Source: Cristatella mucedo | Taxonomy: Eukaryota > Bryozoa > Phylactolaemata > Cristatellidae | Direction: 5' to 3' | Assembly (NCBI GenBank): GCA_009760855.2 | Contig: WPIO01000090.1 | Coordinates: forward strand, 186,001 to 250,000 | DNA length: 64,000 nucleotides | In this document: one piece after another, positions 42,889-55,053 of the stretch | Numbering within the stretch: the first letter of the stretch is position 1 | How the letters are laid out: every line of letters begins with the position of its first letter | The notes under the pieces: model-generated | The model's input: only the letters and a program-made list of their open reading frames with translations | Told to the model about the DNA's origin: nothing | Databases searched by the model: none | Program-made: the position numbers and the translations under genes

Positions 42889-45073
42889 GCTGATTTTTTG
42901 AGTGCTCAGTGCATCTGCGTAGTACATGCCATCTCACCTCCAGACAGCCTGGGTCTGTAAACCGCTTGCTCTCGCCGGTAGCACAGCCCCCTTACCAGAA
43001 CAGATGTGGGCAGACACGACCCGACGACCTGCCTGGTTGCTACCAGTGAGTGACCGCCTCCCTCGAACCCAGATGCCTTTGTTCGCACTAGAACGGCATA
43101 GTTGGCAGCAATCGATCGCACCCATGTTGGAGGCATGTTGCTCATACTGCCTGTTGCATCATAGCCAGGTGTTGGGGGTTCGTCTACCAAGTGTCGTTCG
43201 TTCCCACTCCATGGTCGTGCATAGTCTGGCTAGCATTCTTTTTAGCGTATGCCATAAACCTCTGCGTCCCTTTTTTCCTTGTGTGCCTATGGCCCTTTGC
43301 TGATCTCGTGGTGTGCATGGCAGCAGTTGCTTTTTGTCGGCTGTTTGCATTTGGCACACATATCTGCACTCCCAAGATCTATAGCAGCATGCTTTAGTTT
43401 CTTATGCGCATCACATTTGTCATTTTATGCTCATTCGTATACATCATCTGCCGTTTGTTCGCTCAGCCTTATGTATGCTTCATATAGATAATTAAATCAT
43501 ATTTCGTTACATCGGTGGATCCACGGTTGTCTACCACTTGTTATTGCTCTTGACTGCTGCTCTTTTTTGCTCTGCTGCTACACAGCCACCCACGTCTTAG
43601 CACATCGGATGCCACTGGTGACCCAGGTTGGTCAGTTCGATCAGGCTGCAGAGCTGGAAGCAATACACGCGACATTTTATTACTATGATTATTATCTTTG
43701 CCTTAAACATTTTTCGCTTAGACTTTAGATATCTGAATAAAATACTATTTCCTTTCTGATTGGGCAGTGTGCCATCATGCATGTAACAATCACTCAGGAT
43801 GGCCTCACAATGGCCTAAGATACATGCGGAACAGGCAGCGATTGCAGTATATTGTTGTGCTACACACTTACAGCAAAGAAGGCGAGGATACCAACTTGTC
43901 CTGCAGATGTTGTATTTCTCAATTCTGCCGGTACCTAAGGCCGAATGGTAGATGCCAGTAACAGTATTAAATGCTTATCTATAGTGCAATTTGTATGTAT
44001 ACAGTCACTCCTAACTGACCCCTACCGTTTTCTCAACAGGTCAATTCAACTTTAGCAAAATTAACGCATCATCGTAGTTCAAAAGTTGTGATATTCAGAA
44101 GTATAGTGAGGGAACAGTGGTTGATTGGCCAGGTGCGACGCATCTTCGAACAGGCAGACCTGCAAGCTAGTCCACTAGCAGTGATTGTGCAAAATTCGGT
44201 CCCTGCTGCACACCAGAAAGCCAGTGGACTAGCCTGCTGCAGCACCACGGCCTTTGGATCGCCAAGCAACTCACTTGGACTTAGAATTTTCCCAGGCCTC
44301 TAATTTTTTAAGTGTGGAGCACGGGTGGAACCACAGCTGCTGCTTTTGGGCTCTGCTTCTGCAAGAACAGAAATAACTTGGCAGTGCAACTTCAGGGTCA
44401 TCATATGTGCTGAGGTAGACTGACTATGGTCGAGGACTTAGTCTTGTTTGGTGATTTGGTTAACCCCCACCCACATAACCGTCTTGCGCTCACCCAGTGC
44501 CCCTCCTGTTCTTTTTAATACTGCCGACTGAGCCACAGCCAGCACCTGCGGCTGTTCGAGGCTCGATAACTTTATTCGCTTCCATTAAGGAGCTGGCTTC
44601 GGCTAATGGATTGGTTATTTTCATTCCTACTTGCCGGAGGCCAATCCATCTGTCACGAATTCTGGTAGCCTGCGACTGATACACATGTCCTGCCTGACAT
44701 GCAGATGCCTCGATGCAGTGGATCTCGCCCCAAGATACTCGGTGCCGAGAGTAGAATAAGGCCTAGCAAGCTGGTCGAAAACAGGTCAAATGGCTTAATC
44801 ACTCATCTTATTGCCATACAGCTCAGGCCCTTGACTCAATAAATCTCCCAACAATACCTCACACCAGGTAACTGAGCAATTAATTACTCAGCTGCACTGC
44901 CACCCAAGGTTACAAGTATAGTCTACACAATCGACTAAAGAACAGTTGTCGGTCAGCCACTCAGAAATTAGCCAAGAAAGTACAAATTAGCAAAGAAAGC
45001 TTCCACGTGACTTGGGACTGCAGGAATTCTCAAGCCTCGAGTGCATTCTATTGTAGTGGGGAAGAGAGGCACA
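42889..45073. other. 3' UTR and intergenic stretch, nothing else recognised
   Basis: It holds the presumed 3' UTR and poly(A) signals. An 11-bp perfect inverted repeat (GCTAGTCCACT and its complement, 44164 and 44221) is present. No gene motif is visible. Confidence 0.5.
43491..43741 (+). promoter_or_regulatory. Candidate poly(A) signals of the LTD gene
   Basis: Downstream of the stop at 42888 there is an ATTAAA at 43491-43496 and an AATAAA at 43736-43741, giving a 3' UTR of about 0.6 or 0.85 kb. Neither can be chosen from sequence alone. Confidence 0.4.
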
Positions 45074-46562
45074 AGAGAACTTAATTAAGCAACTACCGTC
45101 CCGTCTTCCTATCAAAGACACTGGAAAGGGTCGTGGCGGACCAGCTGAACTCATATATCGAAACTTCACACCTTGCTAGTAAGTTCCAGTCAGGCTTTAA
45201 AGCTAATCACTCCACAGAGTCAGCATTGCTTCGGGTATACAACGACCTACTTAGGAATGCAGACATGGGTAGAGTGTCTCTTCTTGTTTTGCTCGATCTT
45301 TCGGCAGCTTTCGATACTATCGATCACAAAGTTCTTCTAGAGTGCCTCTCATCTCGCCTGGGCATCACTGGCACTGCTCTGCAATGGTTCAGGTCCTATC
45401 TCAGTAGGAGACTCCAGAGTATTGACGTGAATGGACAAAGATCATCTGAGGTACCTCTGAAATATGGGGTACCTCAGGGCTCCGTGCTAGGTCCGGTTCT
45501 TTTCACGGTTTACACACACCCTCTTGCTGATGTGATTGCCAAGCACAATCTAGGCTCACTTGTATGCCGATGACACTCAGTTGTACCTTTGCTTTGATCC
45601 CTCCCAGCCTTCGAGCACCTCAAATTCTCTCAACTTGCTGCATGTATTGATGACATCGGCACATGGATGGACGCAAATTTTCTAAAACGAAACGGTGATT
45701 AAACTAACTTGCCAGTTATAGGCAAACCCAGTGTGATTCAGAAATTGGAAAGGCTGATGCTCGAAATTTGCTCTGCCAGCATATTTCCTGTTGAATCAGC
45801 TCGAAATTTAGGTGTCATCTACCAAAGCGACCTCTCGTTAGCCGACCATATCAGCTCCAGTCAAATCTGCCTATTTTCAGCTTTATTACATTGCTAAAAT
45901 TCGGGCATGTTTAGATAAGGATACCACGTCCAAGTTGGTCCATGCATTTGTGACATCCCGTCTCGACTTCTATAACTCACTGCTTACCGGCCTACCAGCA
46001 TGTGCGATTAGGCGATTGCAGCTGGTGCAAAACTCTGCAGCTAGGCTTGTCTGTCGTGAGCATCGCAGTTGCCACATTACTCCACTTTTCGCCGACCTGC
46101 ACTGGTTACCAGTCAAGCAACGGATTGACTTCAAGGTTTTGTCGCTCACTAGTCCCTTCATTGTTTGGCTCCAGCATATCTCAGATCTACTCCCCCATTA
46201 GGGCACGCATCGTACCACATGCTTTTCAGAATCCAATTGTTTACCTAGACCTCGTAAGAACCTCAATACCTTCGAAGACCGTGCATTTAGTTCGTATGCT
46301 CCCAAAGCCTGGAACTCACTCCCGACTTGCGTCAGAATATTCCCTGACTTGACCACATTTAAAAAGAACTTGAAAACAAACGTATTTAGGACATCATTTA
46401 GTGGATCCCTGTGATTCGTCCTTCACGTGCTTATGCGTGCTGACACTGCATGCTGCCACTGACCACATTTGCATGCTGACTATGCATGTCACCCCTAACC
46501 ATGCTATTCATTTTGTTTGTTTATCAGGCATGATATTACTAGCCATTCAATTGCGTTTTCTT
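45074..46562 (+). repeat. LINE copy with RT core, 3' tail missing
   Basis: A 146-codon frame at 45133-45573 covers FQSGFKANHSTESALLRVYN, motif A (LLDLSAAFDTIDHKVLL) and motif B (GVPQGSVLGPVLF), then a frameshift within FY-ADD. C-terminal pieces follow at 45.71-46.35 kb. The element ends abruptly in the 3' UTR at about 46562, without stem-loop or (ATT)n. Confidence 0.9.
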
Positions 46563-48440
46563 TAATGTGGTCGTTTGAATTGGCTGGGGTCTCTGTGGTT
46601 CAAGTTTAGTACCTTCCACGAGTAGTTGTTTCCCAAATTATATAATAGCTGAGAGATAGGTGTAATTATTTTCTGGCATTGAACTTGCCACACAGCACAA
46701 GCATCGACCACAAATACTGCCTTGAGCTCAAACATGTTTTCGGGTCACAAACATACCAGCACACAGACCAGTATACCGTGACACTGTATATCTGAATACA
46801 CCATGCCAGACAACCATCACATTTGATATCCCAGTCAGCCATCCTAAAAGCATTTAAAAATTGTAGCTACTACCTTTTGCTTTATTTTGGTTTCCTCTGG
46901 TTCGGGCAGATCAGATGACTAAAACCTGCTGTGGCTATAAAAATCGTTCCGAGTGATGAGGGTTTTCTACGATGCCAGGCAATCAACAGTTATGGCCAGC
47001 ATGTGAAAATGAACATGGAAAGAACATATACATATGCTGTTGGTATGAATGCGTTTGGTGTGACCGGCATAATATCACGATTCTTTATTACCTCTCTTGT
47101 CTGGCCAAGCACAGCACCACTGGATTCGACAAAAAACCAGTAATAAAATGTGCATATACACATAATTTCAAACATACAAGCATATTACAAAATTGAATTC
47201 AAACTGGTACTACATATATTGTGCGTACTCGCATTTGCACACTTGGGTCCTGTGGTGCATTTGCGTGCTTATGTGCCCTCGCTGAGTGTGCACGTGTCTT
47301 GTGTGCCGTGTCTGGGGCCTATTTTAACATCCACTCTCCTTGCTGCCGACTGTAGCACCTCATTTCTAGCTGTCTTGAGCTGCTGCTGTTTGCATGGTAC
47401 TCACTACTTTAACTGCACTGCCAAGACCATCTTTCTTTTGCTTGAGATGTTCTGTTGGCTTCCGAAAGCCACTTAGGCTTTGAGCAGGCTATGGGAAGCT
47501 TTCTTGAGTAACACCCACTTGGTCTTTGTGGTTGTGTGGGGTTACAGATACCTACTCAGATCTGGTTAATTGAGTTCACCAGGTGACATAGCCACACGCC
47601 AATTCGCATATAGTTTAGTCTCAGCCTAGGCACAGGCCGAGCAAAGTGTGCACTGCCCAACTGCACTGACTTGGTCTGCAAGCAGCCTAGCTGCTGTGTC
47701 TGTACAGACAGATCAAACCAATTGGCACACTTCCTTTACAGCATATATAAAACGCCTTGACAGATATAGTTCTTAGGTTGCTATAAAAAAAAATGTCGCT
47801 ACTGCCTCGGCTTCATAGCAACCTGAAACCACGGCATGACAAGCACTTTGCCTCCAGATGATTAGCTTCTAATACAGCTAGGGCTAGAAGAACTGCATTG
47901 ATTAGTACAAACCGGTGCCTTTAAAAGGATTGGCTACGATTTCTTGCATGGCTACGTGTGCTGCTGGTGAAGCAAGCAACTCAGGCTACTGGCATCTGGT
48001 GCTTCAGCGGCCTGGTGCTAACGAGGCCCAATACTCACCAATCGCTGTGTGCCTATTGGTATGCACAGTTCCAAGGCCACTGCCGACTCAGGCACACCAG
48101 TGGTGGATGGGGCAGCTGGCTCGGCCTCAAGCATAAATAGGTCCAAGCCCCTTAATGCTAGTGCTGCACCGAACTGCATACTTATGCTGCACCAAAGCCG
48201 TGTACTCCGGCCAGAGCCAGGGAGATTCTCTAGTTGCCCTTGGACTCTAAATACAATATACCAATATACGCTTGGGGTGCCAGGGTGGCCGACAGAGCCA
48301 AGGATGCTGAACAGTCACTGGCCAACCATTGACACGGGTTGCACCAGCATGGCACCCACAAACAGCTGCTACCAGTCAAAGCATACCAAGTTGTGATGCT
48401 CTCATCAAACCGACAGCCAAAGCTCAGGCAGCTACAGAAA
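46563..48440. other. Intergenic, nothing recognised apart from a short LINE-tail relic
   Basis: A degraded tail (CAGCATATATAAAACGCCTT, then GATATAGTTCTTAG) sits at about 47735-47790. The ORFs show no domain. Confidence 0.45.
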
Positions 48441-49125
48441 GCCTAAAGCATAGTGGGAGTGCCATCTGCACATCTCAAAACTACAACTTGGCAGCCAAGC
48501 TGTCACTACATTAATAATTTTCACTTCACATACCCTAGAGTGCATGCCCGAAGTCTGGGTTCCAGTTCCAAAGTGACCTCACTACCAGTAGGTCCTACTC
48601 CCGGTGAAAAATGGCTCTTACAGTTGCTAAACTCTGAAACTAGGTGTCTCGTGTCGAGAACATTCCAATCAACAAATTACACCACTTCACACCGGGTACT
48701 GTCTCACTCTACGTCCATTCTTTCTCCAGCACTTCCTATCAGAACTATTTCCTAGTCAGGCTCTGAGTCGTAGCACCCGCTCTTCTGCCTTCTGTCGTTT
48801 AGCTATGCCTCGAAACAACCTTAAAATCTGCATTTAGATTCGTGCCTGCATTTTGTATGCTCCCAAAACCTATGACTCACTCCTGATTGATGTCACGACG
48901 TCCAATGACTTGACAATAAATAAGAAGCTAAAACCCACCTGTTCTTCAGCATTTCCTGGGTTCAGGTGAATATTTCTTTGTGTGCTTATGCATGCAAACT
49001 TTAAGCATCTATGTTATCAGAGGCGACATGCTTCCTTAACATCTGATGGTGTGCTTAGAAAGATATTTCATTCTCTTTGAGGGTTAAATGTGCCCTTTAT
49101 TATTATTATTATTACTATTATATGC
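48440..49125 (+). repeat. Old LINE fragment, C-terminal to tail
   Basis: TGCTCCCAAAACCTATGACT, GATGTCACGACGTCCAATGA and a degraded tail TTAGAAAGATATTTCATTCT with ATTATTATTATTATT. Confidence 0.65.
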
Positions 49126-50007
49126 ATTTACGAACAAATTTGTCCCCAGCCCTATTCCCCAAGCTCTTCGATCCCAATGCGTAAAAGTGCATGTGCAATA
49201 AAATTATGCATCATGCAAACGTCCTGATCTTGATTCATGCATGTGAAGCTACCGAAGCATCACTGGATTTCTTAGTAAATGGGCAGCATAATGGGCATGA
49301 TCCGCCCACTCAACAAAAACGTGGTGGGAGGTTGCCCAGACCCCTCTCGGGCTGTGGTTGACAGGTTGGCTCGGCTTACCGACCTAACCCTAAAAACTGA
49401 CACGGTTGGCTTGGACAAAAACCACAAGGAAGCCGGTTCCCAACTACCACATTCCCACATCCGACCCAGCTCATAAAAAAACCTCAAGCAAAACAAAAAA
49501 GACTCGCTGGGCAGGAAAGGTGTATTGTTAGTAAATTACTATAATGATGACCAGCAGCACTCATACTACTGCCCTGGCTTACTTTAGCTTCTAGCTCACG
49601 TGCATGGTGCCTCAATGAAAGTATGGGTGTCCGTGCTCACAGTAGCTGACACTGCTACCTCGAGACTGACAAATGAGCCGGCTCAGGAATGATCCAACAG
49701 TGATACATAAGGCATAACTTATTTAGTTGCTGCCCTAGCTAGGTCTAGCAATCCCGTAGAGCATGCATTGAGTAGTCACCTTAATGCCATAGGTTTTGCT
49801 GTAGCCACCAAAGGTTACATGCTCTGTCGGCTCACAAACAAAAAAAGAACAAACATCAACATCAGGAGTACCCACCAACTACAACCTGCCTCTACAATAA
49901 ATACAAACGCCACAAAACCAAACAATACACTGAGTAGAATAGGCCTCGAGGAACTAAGGACATCACACATAGACACCTCAGGGGATTGCAAATACCCGTT
50001 CAGCATA
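49126..50007. other. Intergenic, nothing recognised
   Basis: Lies between an old LINE end and the probable 3' end of the ZFAND5/6-like gene. No motif or known repeat is visible. Confidence 0.45.
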
Positions 50008-50013
50008 TTTATT
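50008..50013 (-). promoter_or_regulatory. Candidate poly(A) signal of the ZFAND5/6-like gene
   Basis: An AATAAA hexamer on the - strand lies about 610 nt downstream of the stop codon. It is the nearest perfect match I saw; usage is an inference. Confidence 0.4.
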
Positions 50014-50619
50014 AGCTAGAAGCAACATACGCACAAAAAAGGTGGCACATTCTGCAATTTGCAGGTTTATATAGTGCACAAAAGACCATCATGCTAGTTT
50101 ATCTCCCATACACAGCACTGCCTGCTGCTGCAGCTGTTGGTCATTTCAGCTGCTGCAGCTCAACCTCAAGCCGATCGCCTTAGATGTCGAGAGATCTAGC
50201 TCGAGCAGCAGCAGGTTGGTCGGGCACGCCAGACAAGAGGCCAGAGAGCAGCAAGGCAGGCCTCTGGAAGCACTGACCAGCGAAGGTGGGAGGAAGCCTC
50301 GGCATGCACTCTCGAACCTCCACTGACTGGTCAGCAAGAGCCGGCTGCTGACCAGCTCACCAGGATGGCAGCAGCAGCAGCAGCGATGCCTCTCAGTGAG
50401 CCGTGGGCAGAGGAAGGCAGGGGCAAGGCAAGGGGTTTAAGACCAGGATTCTCACCACGTCAAGCCTGCACCAGCCACAGCGGCTGTGCTGGCACCCTTA
50501 GTCGGAAGCTCGAGTTATACTCAGCCAGTCTCAGCAGCCGGCCAGCTTATCGACCAGGCACGAACTTCCTGCCGACTCTCGGTAGAGCTCTGCAGGCTAT
50601 GGAGCACACACTTGCACAT

Positions 50620-50768
50620 CTAGATCTTCTGCAACTTTTCGCCGACGATCACAGGATTGTGCTTTCTAATGAGCTCAGCACCGTGCTCTTTGTAGTCAAA
50701 CGTGCAGCTGTGCATGTCAGAGTACCGGTGTACGCTGCAGAACAATCCCCCACAGCGACACTGGAAGC
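50620..50768 (-). CDS. ZFAND5/6-like: ZFAND5/6-like coding exon 2 (rest of AN1 finger and C-terminus)
   Basis: The acceptor CGTTGCAG precedes GCTTCCAG; the first two bases complete the glycine codon begun in exon 1. The exon encodes 48 residues with CRCGG, FCSVH, and MHSC, the remaining AN1 zinc ligands, and ends TAG at 50622-50620. The intron is 202 nt. This short exon lies in a frame that looks like an unrelated ORF when read alone, and is easy to miss. Confidence 0.93.
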
Positions 50769-51421
50769 CTGCAACGAAGTGACAGGGTCATCAGGATCAT
50801 ACAGACTGCATGCGGATATACATGCTAAGGCCACTTCTTGTTGTTTAGAAGGTTGCCGATTTAGCTGACCGATTGACTAAAAGCAAAATGGTCAATGCTG
50901 ACAGCTCATGGCAATGGACGACACTCACGCTGAGCTTGCTGGGGAGGAATGCCAACACCCCCTGTCTCACCTGTCAAGCCTACTTTCTTTCGGCATGAGC
51001 CACAGCGGTTTCGCTTTTTCTCCTCCGACTTGTCCGACGCAGCGCTCGTGGGACCACTAGAAGTCGTCGAACTGCTATCATCACTATCCTCGGCCATCCT
51101 TACATCCTCGAAGGCGGCCGCAGCCCCGGTAAGGCTTACTGGCGCAGTGGACTCCGATCCGGCTGCACGACTGGCGCCTGCCGATGACGACGCTCCAGCC
51201 GCCGGCTTCTGATCTCCGGGTACCATCGGCTGTATGCCACTGGCAACCTGCTGGGGAGCAGGGCTGGCTCGGCCACTGCTGGACGGCGATGCCTGTTTCC
51301 GTTTTACCAGGTCTTTGTAACATTTTGAGCACATGCCATCGAAGTTTGCGCTACCGAAGAATCCGCATCCTCTGCTGCACAAGGACGTGGGCGGTAAATC
51401 CTGGTTGCCGTTGTTCTCCAT
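50620..51421 (-). CDS. ZFAND5/6-like: ZFAND5/6-type A20 and AN1 zinc-finger protein (complete, two coding exons)
   Basis: CDS is 51421-50971 joined to 50768-50620 on the - strand, 199 residues (human ZFAND5 and ZFAND6 have 213 and 208). The A20 finger uses C15, C19, C31 and C34 (C-x3-C-x11-C-x2-C). A low-complexity Ser/Ala/Pro-rich linker with an acidic serine cluster (residues about 40-135) precedes the AN1 finger: C140, C143, C154, C156, C161, H164, H170 and C172, all ligands present. The C-terminus has the family's [13 protein letters not shown] end. A20/AN1 proteins bind ubiquitin chains through the A20 finger and, for ZFAND5, the proteasome, acting in protein turnover and stress or NF-kB signalling in the cytoplasm. 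The intron splits the AN1 domain after KKVGLTG in phase 1. Which of the two vertebrate paralogues it is closest to cannot be decided here. Confidence 0.93.
50971..51421 (-). CDS. ZFAND5/6-like: ZFAND5/6-like coding exon 1 (A20 finger, linker, start of AN1)
   Basis: The start codon is the ATG beginning MENNGNQ at 51421. A longer ORF reads upstream, but a TTTTTTGGCATTTAG acceptor ends two bases before this ATG (exon border at 51423), so upstream codons are intronic and the 5' UTR lies in a separate exon. The donor is ACAG/GTGAGA at 50971/50970, phase 1. Confidence 0.92.
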
Positions 51422-51779
51422 ATCTAAATGCCAAAAAATGGCAGACCAATGAACGACCAAATGAACGACCAGCTCAGGGCCACGCGCGCGCGCTTAAAAT
51501 CGGATGCTGAGGGATGCTGCACTATATGGTCACGTCTAAATTACAACAACCACACAGCCAAAGTAAGGAGGATACCTTTTAAAACTAAGCAAGGCAGCGA
51601 CTCGATGTATCCGTGAGTATGCTCACCCGCTTCCACGAATATCAAAAGTCACCAGTGAACACACTTCAAGCTACAGATTTGTGAGCGACATAGCATTATA
51701 ACACTTGACTATTCAAGCCGCTGGACTGACCAAATCAGAACGTACAGTACACAATAGCACGCGATAGCACGCTCGAAAA

Positions 51780-52700
51780 TGGCCGCGGCTAGCTGCTGGT
51801 CATCGCAAATTCCGCATTTACGTACCTTTACAAAGCAAGCCTAAGACCTAATCCCAACTGGAACTTGTTAGTGTAGCTCCAAAGCTAAGATACCGCGTCC
51901 AGAAGATCAGAAGTTCGAAATCAAGAGACCCACGCTCGGGGATCTGCGCCGCCGCAGGATCTATTCTGCTACGTTAGCTAATGGCGAACGATCACATGAC
52001 CTACCAGGCGACGTCAGCGACCGATGCCAATCTGCGGAGCGGTCAAGGCTGACGCGCGTAACTGCGGCTGGGAGCGTAGCGCGGTAGGCCAAGCCCATCC
52101 TAAACAGCCCTAAAGCCAATTCCGGCTGGTCTTCGCCTGCTTAGCGCACGTTAATCTGTTCTAAACTGAGCAGCTTAAATGTTCTTAACGACGCTTCCTA
52201 TCGAACTGCGGCGAACGACGGATACGCTTGCGGGTCGCTCGGCGGTATCCGCCACGGCGAGCAAATACAGCAGCGTTTACAAACTTAGTGCACAAGTTTG
52301 ATTGCCCTGCGAGGCTGGTTGATATTTTCAGAATTGAAAATAGCTGCAACTATTGTGCGGGAAGGAACAGCATTGCGCAGGGGCAAGAGTCCTCAGGAAG
52401 ACGGGATGCGTTCGACGCGACGGTTATTTTCCGTTCAGCCGATCGCTGCTTAGATCCACTAACCCGGACACTATTTTGGCCCACCGAAGCGGCGTGGCTT
52501 TCGTCCAGCTAACCATGGCCTGGGTCCGTGCGCGGCACTCTGGCGACGCCCGCTGCATCCGACCGCCGCCGGCGACAGCGGTAATTTCAAAATGCAGAGC
52601 GACCGGAGCTGTCTGCCGCTGGACTGAACGTCGACAGTTAATTTCGCCACGAGCTAGCTCATATCGCTGACGAGTGGCGAGTAGGCCATGCACCTGAACT
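51780..52700 (-). promoter_or_regulatory. CpG-dense region, probable promoter and non-coding first exon of the ZFAND5/6-like gene
   Basis: CpG dinucleotides are dense from about 51.94 to 52.67 kb, unlike the flanking repeat DNA. The acceptor at the coding exon demands an upstream non-coding exon; a donor-like AAAG/GTACGT on the - strand at 51826/51825 is one candidate and a GGTGAG at about 51.62 kb another. CCAAT at about 52.12 kb and a near-CRE CGACGTCA at about 52.01 kb are seen. The transcription start is not determinable. Confidence 0.5.
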
Positions 52701-52743
52701 TGCTTGCCGTGAAAGGTGACTAATTCCGAGCAGTAGGTAGCCG

Positions 52744-52900
52744 GCCGAGCTGGTTTGGTCTAGCGGTTAAGGTGCTCACCCCGACTAAGGTCTGACTGAG
52801 GTCGTGGGCTCGAGCCCCGAGGCATATGTGAAGCGCCTGAATAGAGATTAAGTTCTCTTGGGGCGTTATATAAATGAATTATTTAATTTATTTTTAATTT
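52744..52900 (+). repeat. SINE family A copy (well preserved)
   Basis: GCCGAGCTGGTTTGGTCTAG, GTGGGCTCGAGCCCCGAGGC, GTGAAGCGCCTGAATAGAGA, TTAAGTTCTCTTGGGGCG and an AT-rich tail. It sits at the edge of the CpG-dense region. Confidence 0.93.
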
Positions 52901-53040
52901 AATGATTGCGCGATCCTCACTAGTTAAGGTAACGGCACAACGCCTGCAATGTGAAGAGGCCTGAAGCTCGAAATTCTCCAACGGTAACGACACGGCGCGT
53001 ACGATATTCTGCGCGCAGCTCTATAAACAACGTCGCATTA

Positions 53041-53281
53041 GAAAGAGCGCAAACAGGGGTATTTATATAGCGGCTGATACGACAGGCGACCGGCTGACTC
53101 GCTGAAAGCAGCTAACAGAAGCTCACGCTCAGCTCTAGCACTCACCGACTGGCAGACCTTTACTCAGAGAGTCAACTACATTACCAAGAGAGCGACTTTG
53201 GTCAGACATACGTATATTGTATACTAGCGAGGTCGTAAGTCATACAATAATCTCGTTCATGCATAATCATAAGTCGCACTA
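53041..53281 (+). repeat. Unclassified dispersed repeat, left part
   Basis: Similar to 61620-61870 (shared words include CATAAGTC, ACAATAATC and CCAAGAGAGC). The right part resumes after the LINE at 54423 with CGTAAGCCTCGGCTTATCG, matching CACAAGCCTTGGCTTATCG at about 61838. It may be an LTR. Confidence 0.5.
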
Positions 53282-54422
53282 CGATGTGATTGCCAAGCAC
53301 AATCTAGGCTTTCACTTCTATGCGGATGACACTCAGTTGTACCTTTGCTTTGATCCCTCCCAGCCTTCGAGCACCTCAAATTCTCTCAACTCACTTGCTG
53401 CATGCATTGATGACATCCGATCATGGATGGCAGCAAATTTTCTAAAACTAAACGATGATAAAACTAACTTACTAGTTATGGGCAAACCTAGTGTTATTCA
53501 GAAATTGGAAAGGCTGGCTTTCAAAATTGGCTCTGCCAGCATATCTCCAGTTGCATCAGCTCGAAATCTAGGTGTCATATTCCAAAGCGACCTCTCGTTA
53601 GACGACCACATCAGCTCCACAGTCAAATCAGCCTATTTTCAGCTTCATAACATTGCTAAAATTAGGGCTTGTTTAGATAAGGATACCACGTCCAAGTTGG
53701 TCCATGCATTCGTGACATCTCGTCTCGACTTCTGCAACTCACTGCTTACTGACCTACCAGCATGTGCGATCAGGCGATTGCAGCTGGTGCAAAACTCTGC
53801 AGCTAGGCTTGTCTGTCGTGAGCGTAGCAGTTGCCACATTACTCCACTTCTCGCCGACCTGCACTGGTTACCAGTCAAGCAACGGATTGACTTCAAGGTT
53901 TTGTCGCTCACTTTTAGGTCTCTTCATTCTATGGCTCCAGCCTATCTTTCAGATATACTACCCCATCAGGCAAAGCATCGTACCACTCGCTTTTCGGAAT
54001 CCAACAGTCTAGAAATACCTCGTACAAACCTAAAATCCTTTGGAGACCGTGCATTTAGCTCGTATGCTCCCACAGCCTGGAACTCCCTCCCGACCTGCAT
54101 CAGAACATCCCCTGACCTGACCACATTTAAAAGAAACTTAAAAACATACCTACTTAGGACAGCATTTAGTGGGTCCTTGTGATTCGTCCTCAATGTGCTT
54201 ATGCGTGCTGACACTGTTCATGCTGCCACTAACCACATTTGCATGCTGACCCAGTGCATGTAACCCCTAACCATGTTATTCATTTTGTTTGTTTTTCAAG
54301 CATGATTTTACTTACTATTCTATTGCGTATCACTTTGCAGCAAATGTAAAGCGCCTAGAAAGAGATTAAGTTCTCTGAGGGCGCTTTATCAAGTGCAATA
54401 TTATTATTATTATTATTATTAC
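53282..54422 (+). mobile_element. Young L2/CR1-like LINE, 5'-truncated
   Basis: An open frame of about 300 codons from the RT catalytic motif (FYADDTQLYLCFD) to the natural ORF end, without a stop, then 3' UTR, stem-loop and (ATT)n at about 54400-54422. Motifs in order are KTNLLVMGKPSVIQKLERL, RNLGVIFQSDLSLDDHISS, HAFVTSRLDFCNSLL, RRLQLVQNSAARLVCRE and HWLPVKQRIDFKVLSLTFRS. The truncation point lies just before the YADD motif. The intact frame suggests recent insertion. Confidence 0.92.
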
Positions 54423-54854
54423 TCGTAAGCCTCGGCTTATCGCTGCTGTAAGCTGCACCAAGCACGCACCAGTCAAAAAAACACGGAATGCAGACACCGT
54501 GGGGGGCTCCAACACTCGTGTATTTTGTCAACACTCGCAGCGTTACACCGCACAGCAGCTCTTCTCCACCGTCCTGTTTTCCAATCCCTCCTCACCGCCA
54601 GTGAGTCACCCGTGTAAAACCATTAACTCATTCAACCATAAAGCCATATAGCCCTTTAACAAATTAAACCACAAGCCTCGTGATCTGAAGATCACACATC
54701 TCAGCAGTAATACACTTAACATCACAGCACCATGCTGCATCCACACAAGGAAAAATACACTTAACAACTTAACAGCACTGTCAGTGTCCTCAAGATGACG
54801 TCACTTAAACAAAGGCACAGCTGCTATTTCATGCAAGGCTCTGTTCTAATTCAG
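54423..54854. other. Unclassified repeat, right part, nothing else recognised
   Basis: Begins with the continuation of the repeat interrupted by the LINE. No ORF or known domain. Confidence 0.4.
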
Positions 54855-54935
54855 CGGCCTAGCCTAGAAAGAGATTGAGTTCTCTGAGGGCGCTTTATCA
54901 AGTGCATTATTATTTTTATTATTATTATTATTAAG
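54855..54935 (+). repeat. LINE tail only
   Basis: CCTAGAAAGAGATTGAGTTC, TCTGAGGGCGCTTTATCAAG and (ATT)n, with only about 10 nt of LINE upstream. Confidence 0.85.
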
Positions 54936-55053
54936 CTCATAGATTGCAAACAAGGCTCGGCTGTTAAGCACATCGTTCATTATTGCTGGGCATCGCGAAA
55001 TCCAGCAGCAGCCTTTGCTCAGTGCTAGTCGACGAACGGTAGTTGGCTCGGCA

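Noticed and set aside
50365..50868. A 167-codon + strand ORF
   Set aside because: It lies antisense to the AN1 exon of the ZFAND5/6-like gene and shows no domain.
52228..52693. ORFs in the CpG-dense region upstream of the ZFAND5/6-like gene
   Set aside because: Stop codons are rare in GC-rich DNA by chance; both strands are open and no motif is present.
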